Assembly: GCF_029210485.1 (NCBI RefSeq)
Contig: NZ_JARGET010000031.1
Coordinates: forward strand, 18,964 to 82,963
DNA: 64,000 nt
Source: Hoeflea sp. YIM 152468
Lineage (GTDB): Bacteria; Pseudomonadota; Alphaproteobacteria; Rhizobiales; Rhizobiaceae
Reading direction: 5' to 3'
The notes under the pieces were generated by a model. The model was not told where the DNA came from. It searched no databases and saw only the letters and a list, made by a program, of their open reading frames with translations. This document shows positions 20,621 to 29,380 of the stretch, one piece after another (positions within the stretch are counted from its first letter, which is position 1; each line of letters begins with the position of its first letter). The translations under genes and the position numbers were made by a program.

Positions 20621-22339
20621 ATGCGTCTCAGACAGACAGTCGTTCCCGGTGCCTCGGTGACCCGTTTGCTCGGTGTTGCGCTCTTGGCAGGTTCCGCCGC
20701 CGCATGCAGTTCGGATTCGAGCCGCTTTGCGTATCGCGACACGGATCAGTTGCTGACGGCGTCGGTGCCGCAGCCGTCTTCGACGACGCTGGCGCCGATG
20801 GCAAGTGTCGGCGGTGCTTCGGGCGCGCAAGGCGCCTATCCGCAAGCCAATTCCTACCCGCAGACTGGTCAGTCAAGCTTTCCGCAGGCACCATCAGCGG
20901 TCTCCCAGGCATTCCCGGGCGATTATCGGTCGCCGGTGCAACCCGGCTATGATCCAACCTCAACAGGGTCTATTCCCGGCTCGGCGGCACGCTCGGCAGC
21001 CTCTTCGGATCTGATCACAGGTGGCGTGCAGCGCAGTTCTGTTGTAACGCGCCAGCTTGCGCCGGCTGAACCGTCGGTGCCGACACCAGCCAAATTGGCG
21101 AGCAGCGCCACGCAAGAGACCTTTGCTGCCCCTCAAGCCCAGGCTTTCCCGGACCGGCCGCAGCAGCTTTCATCAAGCGTCCCGGTGAGCCCTCGTTATG
21201 AAGGCAGCAAGGATACGATCCTGGCGCCGGACCCGATCGTCACCGGTACCGCATCACAGGATGCGGGCTGGACAACGACGGGTGGAACTCGCATTGCGCT
21301 GGGTGAGGGCGAGACCATCTACAACCTGTCCAAGCGCTATGGCGTGCCGGCCAGTGAAATCATGAAGGCCAACGGCATTACGGATGCTTCGCGTGTGAAT
21401 GCAGGACGGCAATTGCTGATCCCGGTTTATGTCTATTCGCGTCAGGCGCCTGTTTCTGCACCGGACAGCAATCCGAACACCCGGGCTGCCAACGCCGGAA
21501 CAGGTTTGCGCGGCGAAGCCAGGCAGACTGATCTTCCCGTGCCTGCGCCGGCGCCTGACCGCGATGTGGCCGTGCTGCCAAACCCGCCATCGTTGCGCAA
21601 TCCGGGAAGTGATGCTGCAACAACCGTGACCGAGAGTGCGGCAAGGTCAGACAGCAACGCCAATGCGGACGGCGTTTACGTGGTCAAGGGCGGCGACACA
21701 TTGAGCCGAATCGCCCAGACTCATGGCGTCAGCGTTGACGCGCTGAAGTCCGCCAATCAGCTGTCGGGGGCCACTATCCGGATCGGTCAGACGCTTTCAA
21801 TCCCCGCTCCGAAAGCGTCTCGGATCGACAAGACGACAACAACCGCGTCAGTGCAGCCTTCGGACAGGCCCAAGAGCTACACGCCTCCGGTCTCCGCTGC
21901 CGGTGACAGCGTCGGGGCAAAGACCAAGGGTGACATGGCAGCGATTGCGCCTGCGGCCACCGGCATCGACAAATTCCGCTGGCCGGCCCGCGGTCAGGTG
22001 ATCACCGGATTTGCCAAGTCCGAGAACGGCAAGCGCAATGACGGCATTGACATTTCCATGCCGACAGGAACGCCGATCAAGGCCGCGGAGAATGGTGTGG
22101 TGATCTATTCCGGTGACGGGCTGAAGGAATACGGCAAGACCGTTCTGATCCGGCACGATGATGGGCTGGTGACAGTTTATGCCCATGCCGACAAGCTCAA
22201 CGTCAACCGTGGCGACAAGGTGGTGCGTGGTCAGGTGATCGCCAATTCCGGCATGACCGGAGGGGCCAGGACCCCGCGACTGCATTTCGAGGTGCGGAAG
22301 AATGCGTCGCCGGTCGATCCTGTACAATATCTCGAGTAA
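20621..22339 (+). CDS. nlpD: NlpD-like lipoprotein with two LysM domains and a degenerate M23 domain
   Basis: 572 residues. Signal peptide LLGVALLAGSAAAC with a relaxed lipobox, then a disordered Ser/Pro/Gln-rich region, LysM 1 (beginning ALGEGETIYNLSKRYGVP), LysM 2 (beginning VVKGGDTLSRIAQTHGVS) and a C-terminal peptidase M23/LytM fold. Zinc ligands are missing: NDGIDIS replaces HxGxD and RLHFEV replaces HLHFEV. This is the pattern of NlpD, which activates cell-wall amidases at division rather than cutting peptidoglycan. The position after surE-pcm matches enterobacterial nlpD. The ATG at 20621 is chosen over an in-frame TTG 12 bases upstream. Confidence 0.85.
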   Translation: MRLRQTVVPGASVTRLLGVALLAGSAAACSSDSSRFAYRDTDQLLTASVPQPSSTTLAPMASVGGASGAQGAYPQANSYPQTGQSSFPQAPSAVSQAFPGDYRSPVQPGYDPTSTGSIPGSAARSAASSDLITGGVQRSSVVTRQLAPAEPSVPTPAKLASSATQETFAAPQAQAFPDRPQQLSSSVPVSPRYEGSKDTILAPDPIVTGTASQDAGWTTTGGTRIALGEGETIYNLSKRYGVPASEIMKANGITDASRVNAGRQLLIPVYVYSRQAPVSAPDSNPNTRAANAGTGLRGEARQTDLPVPAPAPDRDVAVLPNPPSLRNPGSDAATTVTESAARSDSNANADGVYVVKGGDTLSRIAQTHGVSVDALKSANQLSGATIRIGQTLSIPAPKASRIDKTTTTASVQPSDRPKSYTPPVSAAGDSVGAKTKGDMAAIAPAATGIDKFRWPARGQVITGFAKSENGKRNDGIDISMPTGTPIKAAENGVVIYSGDGLKEYGKTVLIRHDDGLVTVYAHADKLNVNRGDKVVRGQVIANSGMTGGARTPRLHFEVRKNASPVDPVQYLE

Positions 22340-22361
22340 ACGCCCCTCCAGGTGAAAAGCG

Positions 22362-22395
22362 AAAAAGGTCGGCACTGATGTGGCCGACCTTTTTT
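22362..22395. terminator. Bidirectional Rho-independent terminator between nlpD and the DUF815 gene
   Basis: Stem GGTCGGC/GCCGACC flanked by A-run on the left and T-run on the right, so it can act on both strands. It lies exactly between two convergent genes. Confidence 0.9.
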
Positions 22396-22423
22396 GGTCC
22401 TGATGGCAGGGCTCACAAGGTTC

Positions 22424-23293
22424 CTAAAGCGATTTGCCGCTGCGCCCTGCCAGGTCCTGTATGAATTGCCAGGCCACGCGTCCGGACCGGGCTCCGCGGG
22501 TGGTGGCCCATTCAAGCGCCTCCGCGCGCAATGTGTCAGGATCAATGCCGAGGGCGAAATGCTCGGCATATCCGGAAACCATCTCGAGATATTCATCCTG
22601 ACTGCATTTGTGGAACCCCAACCACAAGCCGAAGCGGTCGGAGAGGGAAACCTTTTCTTCCACCGTTTCGCCGGGATTGATCGCGGTCGAGCGCTCATTC
22701 TCGATCATGTCGCGTGGCAGCAGATGCCTGCGGTTTGAGGTGGCATAGAGCAGAACATTCTCAGGCCGGCCTTCAATGCCGCCATCAAGGGCGGCCTTGA
22801 GGGACTTGTAAGCGGTGTCGCCATGGTCGAATGACAGATCATCGCAAAACAGGATGAAACGGGCAGGGACCGGGCGCAGCAGAGCCATCAGCTCGGGCAG
22901 GGTGTTGATATCCTCGCGATGAATTTCGATCAGCTTTAGCGGAACCTGGATATCCGGTTCGGCAGCCAGCGTTGCATGCGCGGATTTGACCAGGGATGAC
23001 TTGCCCATCCCGCGCGCGCCCCACAACAGCACATTGTTGGCCGGCAGGCCGAGCGCAAAACGCCGGGTGTTGTCGACCAGGATGTCGCGAACATGGTCGA
23101 CGCCCTTGATCAGGCCGATGTCAATCCGGTTGGGTCTGGCAACCGGGGCCAGATGGTGTGCCTCCGGATTCCAGACGAAGCACTCGGCCGCATCAAAATC
23201 GTTTTCCGTGCGAGGTGCGGGGGCCAGTGATTCCACGGCGCGGGAGAGGCGGGCGAGTTCACTGAGGATCTGGTGGCTGGTTTCATCTTGCAT
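22424..23293 (-). CDS. DUF815-family ATP-binding protein
   Basis: 289 residues from the ATG at 23293 (an upstream in-frame ATG at 23347 lacks a ribosome site). AAA+-like ATPase: Walker A WGARGMGKSSLVK (near residue 95), Walker B-type FILFCDDLSFD, and arginine-rich TSNRRHLLPRDM consistent with a sensor 1 region. DUF815 proteins are widespread beside yajC/secDF in alphaproteobacteria, as here, but their role is not established. Divergent from yajC, convergent with nlpD. Confidence 0.78.
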   Translation of the reverse strand: MQDETSHQILSELARLSRAVESLAPAPRTENDFDAAECFVWNPEAHHLAPVARPNRIDIGLIKGVDHVRDILVDNTRRFALGLPANNVLLWGARGMGKSSLVKSAHATLAAEPDIQVPLKLIEIHREDINTLPELMALLRPVPARFILFCDDLSFDHGDTAYKSLKAALDGGIEGRPENVLLYATSNRRHLLPRDMIENERSTAINPGETVEEKVSLSDRFGLWLGFHKCSQDEYLEMVSGYAEHFALGIDPDTLRAEALEWATTRGARSGRVAWQFIQDLAGRSGKSL

Positions 23294-23497
23294 GCGATTG
23301 TCCGGGGTCTGTTGGGGTGGCAATGGTGGATGGGGAGCGGGTAGCATGGCACCAAGGTGCCGAAAAGCTGTTTTGAACCGGTATTCGCGGCATCAGGCGC
23401 CATGTTTGCGTTGCAATCGCCTGTCTTGCCACTATATTCCGCTCGACTGCTGGGGCCCCATAGAGGGGCTCCACGCTTTTTCTTCAAGGAGTTTTTC

Positions 23498-23827
23498 ATG
23501 TTTGTTACCCCGGCCTATGCCCAGTCTGCACTCGGCGGCGGCGGCAGCGAGATCCTGATGTCGATCCTGCCGTTCCTTCTCATCTTCGTGATCATGTATT
23601 TTCTCATCATCCGTCCGCAGCGGCTTCAGATGAAGAAACGCACGGAAATGCTCAACAATGTCCGTCGGGGTGACCAGGTCGTGACCGGCGGTGGCATGAT
23701 TGCCAAGGTCACCAAGGTGATAGATGATGCCGAGCTGGAAGTCGAGATTGCCGATGGCGTCAAGGTTCGTCTGGTCCGCAGTCTGATCGCCGATGTCCGG
23801 GTCAAGGGCGAGCCGGTCAAGGAATAG
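23498..23827 (+). CDS. yajC: Preprotein translocase accessory subunit YajC
   Basis: 109 residues. One membrane helix (ILPFLLIFVIMYFLIIRPQ) with the YajC signature IRPQRLQMKKRTEMLNNV right after it, then the soluble domain (RRGDQVVTGGGMIAKVTKV). Associates with SecDF/SecYEG. The start at 23498 has AAGGAG 6 bases upstream; the frame extends upstream without support. secDF follows by 96 bases. Confidence 0.93.
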   Translation: MFVTPAYAQSALGGGGSEILMSILPFLLIFVIMYFLIIRPQRLQMKKRTEMLNNVRRGDQVVTGGGMIAKVTKVIDDAELEVEIADGVKVRLVRSLIADVRVKGEPVKE

Positions 23828-23923
23828 CCGCAAATCGTGGACAGGAAACTGACCCTGTTCACGTTGTCATGCCGGTCGATTTGTCTCACCCTATGTCATC
23901 CCAGAGGATGAACCGAGAGCACC

Positions 23924-26494
23924 ATGCTTTATTTCTCCCGTTGGAAAACAACCCTGATCTGGCTTGCCGTGCTGGCCAGTGTGGTGTTCGCCTTCCCCAA
24001 TCTCCTGAGCCAGCAGCAGGCTGAGAGTCTGCCCGACTGGGCGCCGTCGAAGAAGCTCACGCTCGGGCTGGATTTGCAGGGCGGTTCCTACATGCTGCTG
24101 CAGGTGGAACGTCAGGACATTATCAAGGACAGGTTGACCACAACCGTCGACGATGTGCGGCGGATTTTGCGCGAGGCGGGGATCGGTTACACGGGACTTT
24201 CGGGCACCGGGCAGATGGTTCAGGTCCGAATCCGGGATGATGCCCGCATCGAGGAAGCCAAGCAGGTGCTTGCGGAGTTGTCCGAACCGGTCAATTCCGG
24301 GCTGTTTGGCGGCGGAATCGTGTCCGAGGCGACAATCGAGGAGACCCAGCCGGGTCAATTGCGGATTTTGCTGACCGACGACGGCATAACCTACCGGATA
24401 TCGTCGGCGGTGACGCAGTCGATTGAAGTGGTGCGCAAGCGGATCGATGAGCTGGGGACAACCGAGCCTGTGATTCAGCGTCAGGGCGCAGACCGGATCC
24501 TGGTACAGGTTCCCGGACTTGAAGACCCGGAACGGCTGAAAAGCCTGCTCAACCAGACCGCCAAGCTGGCGTTCCGGATGGTGGACAGCTCGATGCCGGT
24601 TCAGGAAGCAATTCAGGGGCGTCCGCCGGCCAATTCCGAAGTTCTCTATTCGACCGATGATCCGCCCGTGCCCTATCTTATTGCGCGTTCGGTTCTGGTG
24701 TCGGGTGAAAATCTCGTGGATGCCCAGGCAGGCTATGACCAGCGCACCAATGAACCGATTGTCAGCTTCCGGTTTGATTCCAAGGGCGGACAGCGGTTTG
24801 GCCAGGCCACCACACAGAATGTCGGCCTGCCGTTTGCGATCGTGCTCGATGAGCAGGTGATTTCCGCACCGGTGATCCGCGAGCCGATTCTGGGCGGCAC
24901 GGGTCAGATCTCCGGCAATTTCGACGTTCAGAGCGCCAATGATCTGGCGATTTTGCTGCGCGCCGGTGCTCTGCCTGCCACGCTGACGGTGATTGAAGAA
25001 CGTACCGTCGGCCCGGGTCTGGGTGCGGACTCCGTCGCCGCCGGCGAGATTGCCGGCATCATTGGCGCGGTCCTGGTGCTGGCCTTCATGTTCGTTGCCT
25101 ACGGCATGCTGGGTTTCATCGCCAATCTGGCGCTGATTGCCAACGTCACCATGATCATCGCGATCCTGACTCTGTTGGGGGCGACGCTGACCTTGCCGGG
25201 GATTGCCGGTATCGTGCTGACAGTCGGCATGGCGGTTGATTCGAACGTGCTGATCTATGAGCGTATCCGCGAGGAACACAGGGCCGGGCGATCGCTGATA
25301 CAGGCAATCGACGCCGGCTTCAGCAAAGCCTTCGCCACAATCCTTGACGCCAACGTCACCACGCTGATTGCCGCGATCATCCTGTTCTATCTCGGGACCG
25401 GACCCGTGCGCGGTTTTGCCGTGACGCTCGCTGTGGGTATTGTCACGACGGTGTTCACCGCCTTCACCCTGACGCGCTGGCTGGTGGCCGAGTGGGTGCG
25501 CCGCAGGCGGCCCAAGCTCATGCCGAAGGGTGCGCTTGATGCAATCGTGCGGGACTTCAGCTTCCGTTTCATGAAGATCCGCCGCTTCACCTTCGTCCTC
25601 TCTGCGGTTGTGTCGGTGGCAGCGATGGTTTTGTTTGCCACGGTCAACATGAATTACGGCATCGATTTCAAAGGCGGATCGATGATCGAGGTCCAGGCCA
25701 AGGACGGCAATGCGGATGTCGGCGACATCCGGGCACGGCTTTCCGAGCTCAATCTTGGTGACATCCAGGCGCAGGAATTCGGATCGCCGCGAGAGGTGCT
25801 GATTCGGGTGCAGGCGCAGGGCGGCGGGGAAAACGCCGAACAAACCGTCATCACCCTGGTGCGGAGCGAACTGGAGACCGATTACGACATCCGCCGGGTC
25901 GAGGTTGTCGGTCCGACAGTTTCGGGTGAGCTGGCACAGGCCGGTACCATTGCCGTGATCGCATCATTGCTGGCGATCCTGGTCTACATCTGGTTCCGCT
26001 TCGAGTGGCAATTCGCACTGGGTGCGATTATCGCAACGGTGCACGATGTGGTGCTGACCATCGGGATTTTCGTTGTTTCCGGCATCGAGTTCAACCTGTC
26101 GAGTATCGCCGCGGTGCTGACAATTGTCGGGTATTCGCTCAACGATACGGTGGTGGTCTATGACCGGGTCCGCGAAAATCTCAGACGCTACAAGAAGATG
26201 CCGCTGACCGCTCTGCTGGATCAATCGATCAACCAGATGCTGCCGCGCACCATTCTGACATCGGTGACGACGCTGCTGGCGCTTCTTGCCCTGTTCATCT
26301 TTGGTGGCGAGGTCATCCAGTCCTTCACCTTCGCGATGATCTTCGGGGTGGTGGTCGGCACCTATTCGTCGATCTTCATTGCGGCGCCGGTGCTGATCCT
26401 GTTCAAGCTCCGGGCGGACACGTTCCGCGTCGGGCTCGACAACAAGGTCGAGGCGGACATGGAAGCGGAAGCCGCGGACAAGAGCACGGCCTGA
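23924..26494 (+). CDS. secDF: Fused protein translocase subunit SecDF
   Basis: 856 residues. SecD and SecF, separate in E. coli, are one chain as in rhizobia. SecD part: TM1, LTLGLDLQGGSYMLLQV, the large periplasmic P1 domain, then the five-helix RND-like block with AGIVLTVGMAVDSNVLIYERIREE. SecF part starts near residue 543: a TM, YGIDFKGGSMIEV, and SLNDTVVVYDRVRENLRRYK in the last helix bundle. It uses the proton gradient to pull exported proteins out of SecYEG. The next gene starts 3 bases after the stop. Confidence 0.95.
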   Translation: MLYFSRWKTTLIWLAVLASVVFAFPNLLSQQQAESLPDWAPSKKLTLGLDLQGGSYMLLQVERQDIIKDRLTTTVDDVRRILREAGIGYTGLSGTGQMVQVRIRDDARIEEAKQVLAELSEPVNSGLFGGGIVSEATIEETQPGQLRILLTDDGITYRISSAVTQSIEVVRKRIDELGTTEPVIQRQGADRILVQVPGLEDPERLKSLLNQTAKLAFRMVDSSMPVQEAIQGRPPANSEVLYSTDDPPVPYLIARSVLVSGENLVDAQAGYDQRTNEPIVSFRFDSKGGQRFGQATTQNVGLPFAIVLDEQVISAPVIREPILGGTGQISGNFDVQSANDLAILLRAGALPATLTVIEERTVGPGLGADSVAAGEIAGIIGAVLVLAFMFVAYGMLGFIANLALIANVTMIIAILTLLGATLTLPGIAGIVLTVGMAVDSNVLIYERIREEHRAGRSLIQAIDAGFSKAFATILDANVTTLIAAIILFYLGTGPVRGFAVTLAVGIVTTVFTAFTLTRWLVAEWVRRRRPKLMPKGALDAIVRDFSFRFMKIRRFTFVLSAVVSVAAMVLFATVNMNYGIDFKGGSMIEVQAKDGNADVGDIRARLSELNLGDIQAQEFGSPREVLIRVQAQGGGENAEQTVITLVRSELETDYDIRRVEVVGPTVSGELAQAGTIAVIASLLAILVYIWFRFEWQFALGAIIATVHDVVLTIGIFVVSGIEFNLSSIAAVLTIVGYSLNDTVVVYDRVRENLRRYKKMPLTALLDQSINQMLPRTILTSVTTLLALLALFIFGGEVIQSFTFAMIFGVVVGTYSSIFIAAPVLILFKLRADTFRVGLDNKVEADMEAEAADKSTA

Positions 26495-26497
26495 GCC

Positions 26498-26884
26498 ATG
26501 GCGAAGGGCATCGAAATTCGAGCGGCGCATTTTCCCGGACGTGCGCCGATCGACGCTTACGGCAATGGCGGCTTCCGCTTTGCCGACATGTCGCATCGCG
26601 GGTCCATCCTGTGTCTGCCTTCGGGCATTCACGGCTGGGACGTGCAAGGTGATCAGCCGCTGACGCTGGATTTGTTCGCAAAGGTTCTGGCCGAGGCGGA
26701 GGACATCGAGGTTCTGCTGGTCGGCACCGGCCTGTCAATCCGGCCGCTGCCGGCGGAACTCAAGGCCGCGTTGCGGGCGGCTGGCATTTCCTCCGATCCG
26801 ATGAGTTCGGGTGCAGCGGTCCGGACCTATAATGTGATGCTTGCTGAATCGCGTGCGGTTGCTGCCGCGATGATCGCCGTGTGA
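26498..26884 (+). CDS. Mth938-domain protein, NDUFAF3-like
   Basis: 128 residues of the Mth938/DUF498 family (small alpha/beta domain). Recognisable pieces are YGNGGFRFADMSHRGSILCLPSGIHGW and VEVLLVGTG-type LLVGTGLSIRPLP, then the SGAAVRTYNVMLAESRAVAAAMIA end. Human NDUFAF3 belongs to this family and helps assemble respiratory complex I. The downstream gene, overlapping by 4 bases, resembles NDUFAF6, also a complex I assembly factor, so a related bacterial role is an inference worth testing. Confidence 0.75.
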   Translation: MAKGIEIRAAHFPGRAPIDAYGNGGFRFADMSHRGSILCLPSGIHGWDVQGDQPLTLDLFAKVLAEAEDIEVLLVGTGLSIRPLPAELKAALRAAGISSDPMSSGAAVRTYNVMLAESRAVAAAMIAV

Positions 26885-27765
26885 ACGGGATGGCAGAGGA
26901 AGCCACCGGGGACGCGCTGAGGCCGGATGAGCGCAAAGACTTGCTCGCACGCTTGCGCGAGACCGACATCGACCGCTACCTGGCGCTGTTGCTGATGCCT
27001 GACGCGGTCCGCGATGATCTTCTGGTGCTGATGCTGTTTAACGCCGAGATCGCGGCCATCCGCGACCGGATCCGTGACCCGTTGCCGGGCGAGATCAGGC
27101 TTCAATGGTGGCGCGATGTACTCGCCGGCGAGCGGGGCAGTGAGGCGCAGGCCCACCCGGTGGCGGCACACTTGCTTGCCATGGCTGCACGCCGGTCCAT
27201 GCCTGTGGCGCCGTTGATTGCCATGTGCGAGGCGCGGATCTTCGATCTCTATGATGACCCGATGCCCGATCGGTCAAGCTACGAGGGCTATGCCGGCGAA
27301 ACCGCATCGGCGATTCTGCAGATGTCGAGCTTCCTGATTGATCCTGTGGCGTCAACCGATACCGCCACCGCGAGCGGCCATGCCGGTGTGGCGCAGGCGG
27401 TTGCAGGGCATTTGCTGATGCTGCCGATGTCACGGGCAAGAGGCCAGGTGTTCGTTCCCGGCGATCTGCTCGCAGCAACCGGGCTTGACCGGGAGGCATT
27501 TCTCGCTGGCGACAACAAGGCCGCTGTCACGAACGCCGTCCGGGCCTTTGCCGGGTTCGGGCGGGATCATTTGCACAAGGCGCGTCTGGCTCTGTCGAAG
27601 ATGCCCGGGACTGCGTTTCCGGCCTTTTTGCCCGTATCCCTGGTTGCACCGGTGCTTCGTCGAGCGGAGAAAATCGGGGCGGGCTGTCTGGAATCACCGA
27701 TTCGCCTGCCTCAATGGCGACGGCAGTTGCTTTTGTGGTGGGCAGCGCAGCGCGGCCGGATCTGA
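26881..27765 (+). CDS. Squalene/phytoene-synthase-fold protein, NDUFAF6-like
   Basis: 294 residues from GTG (overlap GTGA with the previous gene). Fold-family segments include AEIAAIRDRIRDPLPGEIRLQWWRD and the YEGYAGETASAILQM region. The Asp-rich motifs needed for prenyl-diphosphate ionisation in true squalene/phytoene synthases are not seen: NAEIAAIRD replaces the first DxxxD, and AGETASAIL stands at the usual cofactor segment. This matches the non-catalytic NDUFAF6 group of complex I assembly factors better than a terpene enzyme. No carotenoid or hopanoid genes are adjacent. Confidence 0.72.
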   Translation: MNGMAEEATGDALRPDERKDLLARLRETDIDRYLALLLMPDAVRDDLLVLMLFNAEIAAIRDRIRDPLPGEIRLQWWRDVLAGERGSEAQAHPVAAHLLAMAARRSMPVAPLIAMCEARIFDLYDDPMPDRSSYEGYAGETASAILQMSSFLIDPVASTDTATASGHAGVAQAVAGHLLMLPMSRARGQVFVPGDLLAATGLDREAFLAGDNKAAVTNAVRAFAGFGRDHLHKARLALSKMPGTAFPAFLPVSLVAPVLRRAEKIGAGCLESPIRLPQWRRQLLLWWAAQRGRI

Positions 27766-27905
27766 GACGACCCTTTCATCTGAATATATGCTGCCGGTAG
27801 GCGGGAAAGAGGGCCGCGCCACCTGGTGGCTTGCACACCGAGAGATTGCGGGACATAGTCTGCGCATATTGACGCGGTCTGGCGCTCAGTCTGTCGGAGG
27901 GATGC

Positions 27906-28364
27906 ATGAGCCTTGGAGCCTTGATAGTTGTTGTCGCCTGTGGCGTCCTGCTGGTCATCAGCGCGGTTCACTATTTTGGCGGTTCGAGAATCGCGGCCAC
28001 GCGCGACCATGGCGAGGTCATTCTTGAATTCGCGCGGGCCTATCCGGGCGAAGCGATCCGCTCGGTGACGATGACCGAAGACAGGCAGGCGAGCTTTCTC
28101 AGACTGGCCGATGGCAAGACCGGTTTTCTGCAGACAATGGGCCGCCACCATGTCGCGCGATTGATCCTGCCTGGCGAGGTGACGGTGCTGCCGCTCGAGG
28201 GGCAGCCGGGCTTTCATGTCAAATTCCACGATTCGACGCTGAAAGGCGGCAATTACATATTTGCGTCCACCGAGGATGCTGCCGAGGTGTCGCTGTGGCT
28301 GTGCGGCAATTTTGCCTTTGCTGCTCCGAAGATGGCTAGTTCAGGAGGCAATGAAGATGCCTGA
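27906..28364 (+). CDS. Membrane-anchored protein of unknown function
   Basis: 152 residues. One N-terminal membrane helix (LGALIVVVACGVLLVISAVHY), then a soluble domain with a mixed beta pattern (EVILEFARAYPGEAIRSVTM, TVLPLEGQPGFHVKFHDSTL) and a hydrophobic C-terminal part. No catalytic motif seen and no family recognised. Its last 8 bases overlap the start of the sterol-desaturase gene, suggesting the two act together. GGAGG is 5 bases before the ATG. Confidence 0.6.
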   Translation: MSLGALIVVVACGVLLVISAVHYFGGSRIAATRDHGEVILEFARAYPGEAIRSVTMTEDRQASFLRLADGKTGFLQTMGRHHVARLILPGEVTVLPLEGQPGFHVKFHDSTLKGGNYIFASTEDAAEVSLWLCGNFAFAAPKMASSGGNEDA

Positions 28365-29328
28365 TCTCAAGGATTTTCCCGATGTCACGCAGATGGCGAT
28401 TCCGTTTTTCGTGGCGGCCATCCTGCTGGAACTGTTTGTCATTCGCTATTTGAAACGGCGTGGTGATTACGAAACACGCGACACTGCGACCTCGTTGGTG
28501 ATGGGGGTCGGAAACGTGGTATCCGGCCTGCTGCTCGGCTTTGTGGCGTTCGGTGTGCTGATGTGGGCCTGGCAGTACCGGCTTGTCGATCTTGGTACAT
28601 CCTGGGCCGTGATCGTGCTTTGTTTCATTCTCGATGATTTGCGCTACTACTGGTACCACCGCATTGCGCATCGCTGCCGCTGGGTGTGGGCCGAACATGT
28701 CATTCACCATTCGTCGCAGCACTACAATCTGTCGACGGCGCTGCGCCAGAGCTGGACCGGCACATTCACCGGCATGTTCATCTTGAGGATACCCTTGGCG
28801 CTGATCGGGTTTCATCCGGTGCTGCTGCTGTTCGTGGGCGGTCTCAACCTCGTCTACCAGTTCTGGATTCACACCGAGGCGATCGGCAGAATGTGGCGGC
28901 CGATTGAATGGATCTTCAACACCCCCTCGCATCACCGGGTGCACCACGGCACCAATCCGCGGTATCTTGATGCCAATTATGCCGGGACCCTGATCATCTG
29001 GGACCGGATGTTCAACAGCTTTGTTCCCGAGCTTGATGAGGATTTGCCGCGCTACGGCATCGTCAGGAACATAGGCAGCTTCAATCCGATCAGGGTGGGG
29101 TTTCACGAATGGATCGACATGGGCCGTGATGCGATACAGCCCGGCCTGAGCATCAGGCAGAGGCTGGCTTATCTGTTCGCACCGCCTGGCTGGAGCCATG
29201 ACGGGTCACGCAAAGGCTCAGCCGCGCTGAAGGCCGATTATGTGGCGCAGAACCCGGAGGCGGCCGGCATGCCCGGATTGCCGAACGCCGAGACAGGTGT
29301 CGAAAGCCCCGCGATCGCTGCTGAGTAA
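28357..29328 (+). CDS. Sterol desaturase / fatty-acid hydroxylase family protein
   Basis: 323 residues, about five membrane segments. The di-iron histidine motifs of the family are complete: HRIAHR, HVIHHSSQHYN and HRVHHGTNPRY. Such enzymes use O2 to hydroxylate or desaturate lipids; bacterial members act on fatty acids, ornithine lipids or carotenoids, and the substrate here is unknown. The ATG at 28357 has AGGAGG 8 bases upstream; a second ATG at 28351 is too close to it. Convergent with trmFO. Confidence 0.82.
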   Translation: MPDLKDFPDVTQMAIPFFVAAILLELFVIRYLKRRGDYETRDTATSLVMGVGNVVSGLLLGFVAFGVLMWAWQYRLVDLGTSWAVIVLCFILDDLRYYWYHRIAHRCRWVWAEHVIHHSSQHYNLSTALRQSWTGTFTGMFILRIPLALIGFHPVLLLFVGGLNLVYQFWIHTEAIGRMWRPIEWIFNTPSHHRVHHGTNPRYLDANYAGTLIIWDRMFNSFVPELDEDLPRYGIVRNIGSFNPIRVGFHEWIDMGRDAIQPGLSIRQRLAYLFAPPGWSHDGSRKGSAALKADYVAQNPEAAGMPGLPNAETGVESPAIAAE

Positions 29329-29380
29329 CGGTCTGGTCGCCGAGTGAGCGCACCGTCGCGCTTGCGCCCCGACAGCGAGG

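Noticed and set aside
23891..25843. A 650-codon minus-strand open frame opposite secDF.
   Set aside because: It is antisense to a clear secDF gene; its translation is His/Arg/Gly-rich without family motifs, the usual shadow of GC-rich genes.
26881..27765. Carotenoid or hopanoid synthase reading of the squalene/phytoene-synthase-fold gene.
   Set aside because: Asp-rich catalytic motifs are not seen, no isoprenoid genes are adjacent, and the coupled Mth938 gene points to the complex I assembly group.
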